Below the pieces are notes generated by a model. It saw nothing but the letters and a program-made list of their open reading frames with translations, was not told the DNA's origin and did no database searches. From a virus, in IMG/VR virus record IMGVR_UViG_3300044957_000556, positions 1 through 52,414 of that record: a stretch of DNA of 52,414 nucleotides; one strand, given 5' to 3'. A program made the position numbers and the translations under genes. This document shows positions 47,477 through 52,414 of the stretch, one piece after another (within the stretch, counting starts at the first letter, position 1; each line of letters begins with the position of its first letter).

Positions 47477-47736
47477 GAACGTTCCGGCGACGACGGATAG
47501 TGCGACCCGCACGATGAGAAGTGGTGTAACAACCACGGGTGGTCCCAGTCTTACCTAACTGGCGCTGGCAATGCGACAACGGATCCTGCGTGTAGCGGGA
47601 ACATTAACGACCTTAGATTATCCTGCTTAGGAACCGGAAGCCGATGGGTGGATGGTAGTAATAGAAACCAACCAGGATGTCGTTGTGTGGCGACCGCCGA
47701 GGGTCGCAGAGCATTTTTTTCAACAAGGAGAATAGC
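47477..47736 (+). other. Gene-free, hairpin-rich interval before rpoZ (candidate ncRNA)
   Basis: No coding frame is convincing. Successive small hairpins occur: GTGCG-acc-CGCAC, GTGGT-gtaaca-ACCAC, CCAGT-cttaccta-ACTGG, and near the end GCGACC-gccgag-GGTCGC (47690s-47710) followed after six bases by TTTTTTT. The last may end a small RNA or the tRNA transcript. AAGGAG for rpoZ follows. Confidence 0.45.
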
Positions 47737-47964
47737 ATGGCACAAATCACAAGTGAAAAAGCAGTAGAAGCAATAGGTAATCGTTACGATTTAGTCCTGA
47801 TCGCTAGCCGTAGAGCTCGTGAACTCACACACGGTCATGCTCCGCATATCAACACAAAAGATACTACAACGGTCAAAGCCATTCGCGAGATTGAACAAGG
47901 TCATATTGGTAGAGATTACCTTTATAAATCTCAAGACATTAACCGCAAGCGGCCAAAATCGTAG
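47737..47964 (+). CDS. rpoZ: RNA polymerase omega subunit homologue
   Basis: 75 residues from the ATG behind AAGGAG (a longer frame start at 47677 lacks an RBS). MAQITSEKAVEAIGNRYDLVLIASRRARELTHG follows bacterial RpoZ ([27 protein letters not shown]) almost throughout, and TTVKAIREIEQGHI matches the second helix. Omega helps assemble RNA polymerase and binds ppGpp together with beta prime. A phage copy could replace host omega to change promoter choice or ppGpp response. I know of no standard T4-like gene of this kind. Confidence 0.88.
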   Translation: MAQITSEKAVEAIGNRYDLVLIASRRARELTHGHAPHINTKDTTTVKAIREIEQGHIGRDYLYKSQDINRKRPKS

Positions 47965-47995
47965 ATTTTTAACAAAAAAGATATATACACATATT

Positions 47996-48391
47996 ATGCT
48001 GTCATTCATTCGAGAACTCACCGATCCATTGCTGGAATACCTTAAAGACGATCCTGTTCGCCCAGAGATTCCTCGCGAGTTTCGTGTGAGCGGCCAGCGT
48101 TTTGTCAGCGCCTTGGTCGAAGACCAACCCAAAGCCATGGTCTGTGTGAGCTTGCATGATTTTGTTCCCGAAACTGTGGAAGATCTGGCACGTAATCCTG
48201 ACCAGCCTACCACTGCTATATTCTACACCATCTGGAGTTATGTACCTGGCGCAGCCGGTGAACTGTTGTTTGCTACAGTGAATGAAATACGCAGACAGTT
48301 TCCTACTGTCACCCGTTTTGTCACCCTGAGTCCAAAAACTGAAATGGCTCGCAAGTTCCATATCCAAAATGGTGCACAGGTATTGAGATAA
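47996..48391 (+). CDS. GNAT-like hypothetical protein
   Basis: 131 residues from the ATG at 47996. AMVCVSLHDFVPETVEDL, TTAIFYTIWSYVPGAAGELLFATVNEIRRQFPTVTRFVTLSPKTEMARKFHIQNGAQVL has the alternation of a GNAT acyltransferase second half (strand, loop with PGAAG, helix, final 'A..F....GA.'). Acetyl-CoA binding is not certain. Located in the translation island after rpoZ. Confidence 0.5.
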   Translation: MLSFIRELTDPLLEYLKDDPVRPEIPREFRVSGQRFVSALVEDQPKAMVCVSLHDFVPETVEDLARNPDQPTTAIFYTIWSYVPGAAGELLFATVNEIRRQFPTVTRFVTLSPKTEMARKFHIQNGAQVLR

Positions 48392-48426
48392 AACGACAGC
48401 ACTGTGAACTACGAATATATACTTGC

Positions 48427-48594
48427 ATGAGTAAATTCACAGACACTCTAAAGGCCGCGCTAGAGAAAAAACATGCCGCGGCTCATTCTGACACCAAATG
48501 GGATGACAAAGATGAAGGTAAATCCAAATCTAAAAAACCCGTACCTGTGATCACAGGCAAACCTGTTAAAAAAGTAACAGGTCGCGGACGTTAA
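48427..48594 (+). CDS. Small basic protein (55 aa) ending GRGR
   Basis: ATG at 48427 opens MSKFTDTLKAALEKKHAAAH, SDTKWDDKDEGKSKSKKPVP, VITGKPVKKVTGRGR, stop TAA. Helical N-terminus and basic disordered tail suggest ribosome or nucleic-acid contact. It directly precedes the release-factor relic with a shared GGAGAA, so the two likely form one unit. Confidence 0.55.
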   Translation: MSKFTDTLKAALEKKHAAAHSDTKWDDKDEGKSKSKKPVPVITGKPVKKVTGRGR

Positions 48595-48604
48595 GGAGAA
48601 CTTT

Positions 48605-48856
48605 ATGAAACGTATGATCGAAATCCGCGCCGCAGAAGGCGGGGAAGATAGCAAACTATTTGTCAGTGACCTTGCTGACGCATATCAACGACTTGGAAAT
48701 AAACTTGGCTGAACTACCCGCCTGATAGATGTGTGTCTTGGCGAGTGTTCGATACTTGTTGAAGGCGCAGACACAGCCGAACAAGCTCGAAGGCTGCTCC
48801 AGAAACGTCATGGTCCCAGAGCAGTACCTTATATTCCACACATGATACTCAACTAG
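48605..48856 (+). pseudogene. Release-factor-like domain with in-frame TGA, truncated
   Basis: GGAGAAC precedes ATG 48605, which reads MKRMIEIRAAEGGEDSKLFV then SDLADAYQRLGNKLG. This matches the start of the class I release factor core (E-x-R-A-x-x-G-G-x-x-A). TGA at 48710-48712 replaces an expected aromatic (probably Trp), after which the same frame continues TTRLIDVCLGECSILVEGADTAEQARRLL to TAG 48854. The GGQ domain is absent. Either a relic, a readthrough product, or a small RF-like regulator. 48857-48995 holds no gene. Confidence 0.55.
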
Positions 48857-48995
48857 GTGACTGTCAGCCTTGCTCACTTGGCCAACGTCAATAAGTGCCG
48901 ATAGCAAAATGACCGGGTGACGATTATCGCGAGGTAACAAGAGCCGCAGAAACCAAATGTCTGCGCCGGACTGGGTAACCGGCATACATATTTCC

Positions 48996-50168
48996 ATGTC
49001 CAAGATTATTTCCATAGAACCTGCGATAGATCCTACAGCAAGACCAACATTTTTATTGGATTGGGAGTTAACTTTAAAATGCAATCTTGATTGTAGTTAT
49101 TGTCCTTCTGAAGGACCTTGGCGATCACACGACAACAAAAGCCCTCATCCGCCATTGGATGAATGTTTGGCTTCTATTGATTTTATGTACACATATGTTG
49201 ACTTGTACATGGCAAAGAAACCACGTTGGAGTCGTGCTGTAGTGTTAAACATCTACGGAGGCGAAAGTCTATTTCATCCTAACATAGTTGAAGTGCTGGA
49301 ACAGGTCAAAGAGCGTCACAAATCTTATCAAGATCGATGGCCTTTGACTGTAACTTGCACCACCAATGCCGTAGTGGGGCCATCATTGATGTCTCGTATA
49401 GCAGATTTCATTGATGAGTTCACAGTCAGTTATCACTGCGAAAATCTAGTAAAACAGAAACAGCAAGTTTTAAAAAATATGTTGTTGCTCAAAGAAAAAA
49501 ATCGAAGATTGAAATGCATTGTGCTCATGCACGGTAACTACGATTACTGGCCCGAGCTTGAAGAAGTAATAAGTTTTTGTCAAGCCAATGATATAAAATA
49601 TCTGCCACGGCAACTTGACGGAGATGTAAACTCAAACTATGGTCAAAAACAAATCACATGGTTTCAAAATCTCTGGCAGACTCGCAGTCCTCAAAAATCT
49701 AAACTCAGACAAACAGAACTCACAGATGGTCAAGTCACTGACAGTCAGTTAAGCCGTGTTGGTAGAGCCTGCTGTGGTGGCAGATTGATGTGTACCAACA
49801 GTGATTTTAGGCAGCCAATATTTTATGTTCCTAACAATCATTTTGAAGGATGGAGCTGTAGTGTGAACTGGTTTTTTCTAGCCATACGTCAAAGCACCGG
49901 AGAAATATTTGTAAACAAAGATTGCCGAATGAACTTTGATGGAACAATGAGTCCATTGGGGTTTCTCAAGAATTCAGCCCATTTGTTGACACAAACACAG
50001 CAACAGCTAGAACAAGGTGTTCCATTTATGATCTGTGCCAGAGAACGGTGCTATTGCGGCTTGTGCGCACCCAAGGCTCAGACCCCTGAACAACTTTTGG
50101 ATATCATGAAAAAACATGTAGCAGACGGCCATGTTGAGTCTTGTAAATCAACCAACCCTAGTGTATAA
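48996..50168 (+). CDS. Radical SAM protein with Cys-rich C-terminus
   Basis: 390 residues from the ATG at 48996 (an upstream ATG at 48957 is possible). LDWELTLKCNLDCSYCPSEG carries C29, C33, C36; LNIYGGESLFHPN is the GGE motif; TCTTNAVV and VSYHCE follow. C-terminal ACCGGRLMC, GWSCSVNWFFLAI...NKDC and CARERCYCGLC give an auxiliary cluster-binding region as in SPASM enzymes. A peptide- or sugar-modifying role is likely; no substrate gene is recognised. Confidence 0.78.
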   Translation: MSKIISIEPAIDPTARPTFLLDWELTLKCNLDCSYCPSEGPWRSHDNKSPHPPLDECLASIDFMYTYVDLYMAKKPRWSRAVVLNIYGGESLFHPNIVEVLEQVKERHKSYQDRWPLTVTCTTNAVVGPSLMSRIADFIDEFTVSYHCENLVKQKQQVLKNMLLLKEKNRRLKCIVLMHGNYDYWPELEEVISFCQANDIKYLPRQLDGDVNSNYGQKQITWFQNLWQTRSPQKSKLRQTELTDGQVTDSQLSRVGRACCGGRLMCTNSDFRQPIFYVPNNHFEGWSCSVNWFFLAIRQSTGEIFVNKDCRMNFDGTMSPLGFLKNSAHLLTQTQQQLEQGVPFMICARERCYCGLCAPKAQTPEQLLDIMKKHVADGHVESCKSTNPSV

Positions 50169-50177
50169 TCACAGTAT

Positions 50178-50252
50178 GCCGGATTAGCTCAGGGGTAGAG
50201 CAACCGCCTTGTAAGCGGTAGGTCGTCAGTTCAAATCCGACATCCGGCACCA
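50178..50252 (+). tRNA. tRNA-Thr (anticodon TGT)
   Basis: Acceptor GCCGGAT/ATCCGGC, discriminator A, CCA. Anticodon arm ACCGC-CTTGTAA-GCGGT. Well paired in all arms. Confidence 0.93.
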
Positions 50253-50279
50253 TCTTTTTACAACTCTACAAAGGCATCT

Positions 50280-50438
50280 ATGAAATCAGGATCCAACTAC
50301 CGAATGAGCAAGCAATCTAAACGCTATCTAGCCACTATCATTGATCCGCATCGTCGCGGCGAAATCAAACGTGGTACTGTTCAAGCCGAAATAACCAGCC
50401 AATACCAAGTTTGTCATCCTCGTGGTGATAAGAAATAA
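50280..50438 (+). CDS. Small basic hypothetical protein (52 aa)
   Basis: ATG at 50280 behind AAAGG reads MKSGSNYRMSKQSKRYLATI, IDPHRRGEIKRGTVQAEITS, QYQVCHPRGDKK, TAA. A start at MSKQ (50304) is also possible. Its high Lys/Arg content suggests RNA or DNA contact. No family recognised. Confidence 0.5.
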   Translation: MKSGSNYRMSKQSKRYLATIIDPHRRGEIKRGTVQAEITSQYQVCHPRGDKK

Positions 50439-50439
50439 G

Positions 50440-50982
50440 TTACTCTTGATCTAAATAAACCAACTCGCCAGATTCTGGATTATAGTAAACTGGCACAAAT
50501 CCCGGTTCAGCATGTTTGACAACCCTTAGTGGTTTGATAACTGTTGTTCCGGGATTTCTATTTTCTAGTTCTTGACCAGAAGCATTGAGAACGATAGAGT
50601 TTGGTGCTTGATTATTGCGTCCAGCTCTTCGTCCTACCGCGATAGCATGATGGCCTTGATTAAATTCTCCTGACCCTACACCAATGGCAATGGCATCTAG
50701 CTCTTGATTGTCTTGGCCCGCACGATGTCCAATAGCCACGGCATCTTTGGTCTGATTGTTCAATCCTGCATTCCACCCCATGGCCACAGCGCCCCATCCT
50801 TGTGTATTGGCTCCGGCTCCGTAGCCCACAGCCACAGCGTATTCAGATTGATTGATTATGCCCGCGGCCGGGCCTACTCGCGTGGTACCAAACGAAGGTT
50901 TGGTGTTTGATACGTCGTTGACTATGGGTATTTTTTTATATGGCGCACAGTCTCCAACCAACAGATAGAGTTTATTTTCCAT
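50440..50982 (-). CDS. YadA-head-like repeat protein (minus strand)
   Basis: A 180-residue protein with at least four repeats of about 17-18 residues: AVAVGYGAGANTQGWG, AVAMGWNAGLNNQTKD, AVAIGHRAGQDNQELD, AIAIGVGSGEFNQGHH, AIAVGRRAGRNNQAPN. The 'A(I/V)A(I/V)G..AG..NQ' pattern is that of left-handed beta-roll heads of trimeric autotransporter adhesins, also used in phage fibres. The end (VPVYYNPESGELVYLDQE) resembles a fibre tip. It may be a fibre-associated adhesin; no signal peptide is seen. Confidence 0.65.
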   Translation of the reverse strand: MENKLYLLVGDCAPYKKIPIVNDVSNTKPSFGTTRVGPAAGIINQSEYAVAVGYGAGANTQGWGAVAMGWNAGLNNQTKDAVAIGHRAGQDNQELDAIAIGVGSGEFNQGHHAIAVGRRAGRNNQAPNSIVLNASGQELENRNPGTTVIKPLRVVKHAEPGFVPVYYNPESGELVYLDQE

Positions 50983-51011
50983 ACTGTTACTTAACTGATC
51001 TTAAATACTGA

Positions 51012-51584
51012 ATGTTAATTTTAGATCATGTTCAAAATCTTGGGCCGGGGCTTTGGTATCTGTCACAGGTTTTTGATGATTGTACCTATCGTGAACTGCG
51101 TCGTTGTTACAGAGAGACAGCGACTGAGTGGCAATGTCTTGTGCCCAATAGACTGATGAGCTTGCCAAATAATCCAGACTACAGCTATCTTGCTGAAGTG
51201 GCCCTGGATATCAATCTCGCTGTGAGTGAACTTACCGGACACACGTTACGTCCACTCAATCAAGAAATATTCATTGATCTGCCCGGGCATCAACTAACCT
51301 GGCATTTTGACAACAATAACTACAAAGTTCTTTTGCAAGTGTACTGTGGTGATATTGCTCAACCTAACATGGGAACAAAATGGTATGTAGGTGATAAAAA
51401 TCCTGATTTGTTCTCTCAGTATGGATCCAATGCTATTGTAGATGTCGGCGGACTAGACATCATAGAAACTGCTTATGCCCCCAACGCAGGTTATATTAAC
51501 AATAATGCTATTAAAAAAGCGCATGGTACATACCGCGTAATGGCTGGACTCAGCAGGGAGAGTGTATTGTTTACTTTTGGATAA
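51012..51584 (+). CDS. 2-oxoglutarate/Fe(II) oxygenase-like protein
   Basis: A 190-residue protein. LTWHFDNNNYKVLLQVYCGD carries an H-x-D pair in a beta strand; KKAHGTYRVMAGLSRESVLFTFG near the C-terminus supplies the distal His and an Arg for 2-oxoglutarate. This is the phage 2OG oxygenase layout. Hydroxylation of a protein or glycan is possible. Divergent from the preceding minus-strand gene. Confidence 0.5.
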   Translation: MLILDHVQNLGPGLWYLSQVFDDCTYRELRRCYRETATEWQCLVPNRLMSLPNNPDYSYLAEVALDINLAVSELTGHTLRPLNQEIFIDLPGHQLTWHFDNNNYKVLLQVYCGDIAQPNMGTKWYVGDKNPDLFSQYGSNAIVDVGGLDIIETAYAPNAGYINNNAIKKAHGTYRVMAGLSRESVLFTFG

Positions 51585-51617
51585 ATTTTTGCAGTACCGC
51601 TTAAGTTATTTAATATC

Positions 51618-52253
51618 TTGCGGTTGGCAAACTCAGACAACTTTCAAAATAAAAATAAAATACGCATGAATCTGTTACAAGACAAGAATCCTTATTGGGG
51701 CTACCCCCCAGACAAGAATCAAAGTTATTATGGTCTTTGGTGTCCAGTCTTCAACTGCTTTGTTTTTACACATTATAATGCCAATTTACTACAGAGAATT
51801 AGATGGATATTGACTTCAAAAATATTAACGGTGATCATTAAATTTGAAGATCATGTAGCAGAACAGAATTTAATAGATAACACATGTTGTCAAAATTGGA
51901 CTTTGGAAACTATACACAAACAACTTTTTGCTACGGCTTTCAAGACCAGTGATATAAACATTTATGCCATAAAGGCAGCGGCACCAATCTCAAACCTGGA
52001 TGATATAATCTATGTCACAAAATACTGTGATTTATGTACTGATTGGTATCAAATATTAGAAGAGGGCCCGAAACCCGACCCTATGAAAGATATGACTGAG
52101 ACTATGCTTGGCACCAATAAATTGGCACAAAAGCAATGGATTTATAAAACTCTTTGGTTGGCTAATTTTGGCACGGCCAATGACCTGGAAGCATTAAATC
52201 AAACACTATATGACTACTATACTCTTATTAAATCAAGCACTGCTCAACAATGA
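51618..52253 (+). CDS. Hypothetical protein
   Basis: Up to 211 residues; an ATG at 51666 (MNLLQDKNPYWGYPPDKN) is the more likely start than TTG at 51618. Trp/Tyr-rich beginning, a middle with WTLETIHKQLFATAFK and a helical end (MLGTNKLAQKQWIYKTLWLANFG). No family recognised. Confidence 0.5.
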   Translation: MRLANSDNFQNKNKIRMNLLQDKNPYWGYPPDKNQSYYGLWCPVFNCFVFTHYNANLLQRIRWILTSKILTVIIKFEDHVAEQNLIDNTCCQNWTLETIHKQLFATAFKTSDINIYAIKAAAPISNLDDIIYVTKYCDLCTDWYQILEEGPKPDPMKDMTETMLGTNKLAQKQWIYKTLWLANFGTANDLEALNQTLYDYYTLIKSSTAQQ

Positions 52254-52414
52254 CAAAATCAAAGATGTAGTGGGTTGTGGCCAAGATATTGATATGTTGG
52301 CTAAGTTTTCTACCACAGGTTATTTTTCTTCAAGCGCCCAGTTAGGACTCATGCCCAGACACGGAGTCAATAACTTACCATTCAGCAATCATGCTGTAGA
52401 GTCATTAAAGATAC
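52210..52414 (+). CDS. Start of a gene running off the window (partial)
   Basis: ATG at 52210, inside the end of the previous gene, reads MTTILLLNQALLNNDKIKDV, then GCGQDIDMLAKFSTTGYFSS, SAQLGLMPRHGVNNLPFSNH to the window edge without a stop. The overlap of 44 bases is long for this genome, so the true start may lie slightly later. Function unknown. Confidence 0.4.
   Translation, partial: MTTILLLNQALLNNDKIKDVVGCGQDIDMLAKFSTTGYFSSSAQLGLMPRHGVNNLPFSNHAVESLKI

Noticed and set aside
47677-47736. Upstream start for rpoZ
   Set aside because: Residues MSLCGDRRGSQS lie in a hairpin region without RBS, whereas the ATG at 47737 has AAGGAG and matches the bacterial RpoZ N-terminus.
37475-48712. UGA recoded as tryptophan
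   Set aside because: Two TGA codons sit at probable Trp sites, but many intact genes end in TGA in ATGA overlaps, and the only Trp tRNA has anticodon CCA. Decay or sequence error is likelier.
1-52414. CRISPR array, integrase, transposase or insertion sequence
   Set aside because: No regularly spaced direct repeats,recombinase motifs or terminal inverted repeats flanking a transposase were seen.

Overview
The window is a segment of a large double-stranded DNA phage with T4-like replication genes. Visible are a family B DNA polymerase (gp43 type), a sliding clamp (gp45 type), a 5'-3' exonuclease of the T4 RNase H type and a DsbA-like small DNA-binding protein. Many short conserved proteins resemble those of marine and freshwater T4-like phages. 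Genes are packed with ATGA overlaps, almost all on the + strand. A betaproteobacterial (Burkholderiales-like) host is suggested by a BPSL0761-type protein, a secreted Lys/Ala/Pro-rich peptide, a Bug/TctC receptor, a Gly-rich lipoprotein and a tmRNA tag ANDEQFVLAA. The host assignment is inference.

Layout. 1-4.6 kb: ParB-like and basic small proteins (possibly capsid-packaged), a glycosyltransferase-like and an SGNH-like protein, and a gene relic. 4.6-13.7 kb: DsbA, DNA polymerase, methyltransferase, clamp, DpdA-like 7-deazaguanine transglycosylase and conserved hypotheticals, two of them disrupted. 13.7-18.9 kb: a sugar/modification cluster (glycosyltransferase, SDR, GalE, radical SAM, DUF6165-like, dioxygenase-like, DegT-like). 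18.9-27.5 kb: folE, queD and queE interleaved with a large surface lipoprotein, a HIT protein, glycosyltransferases and methyltransferases. 27.5-36.7 kb: conserved small genes, a nucleotidyltransferase, SGNH, RNase H and GIY-YIG. 36.8-40.7 kb: peroxiredoxin, PP-loop ATPase, and TctC and DctP type binding proteins. 40.7-50.3 kb: a translation island with 21 tRNA genes, a circularly permuted tmRNA, an RNA polymerase omega homologue, a release-factor relic, two radical SAM proteins and a UDP-sugar epimerase/decarboxylase. 50.4-52.4 kb: a YadA-head-like repeat protein and hypotheticals.

How it fits together. FolE, QueD and QueE should make 7-carboxy-7-deazaguanine, and the DpdA-like enzyme could put a 7-deazaguanine into phage DNA; no QueC is recognisable here. 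The tRNAs, tmRNA and omega subunit point to strong control of host translation and transcription. The glycan genes, lipoprotein and binding proteins point to remodelling of the cell surface or of uptake, or to virion decoration.

The most unusual items are the permuted tmRNA with a small membrane-peptide ORF in its intervening segment, the phage omega subunit, the lipoprotein with a beta-propeller and barrel-like C-terminus, and a set of conserved genes each broken by one stop or frameshift. All functional calls come from reading motifs by eye; no database search was run.
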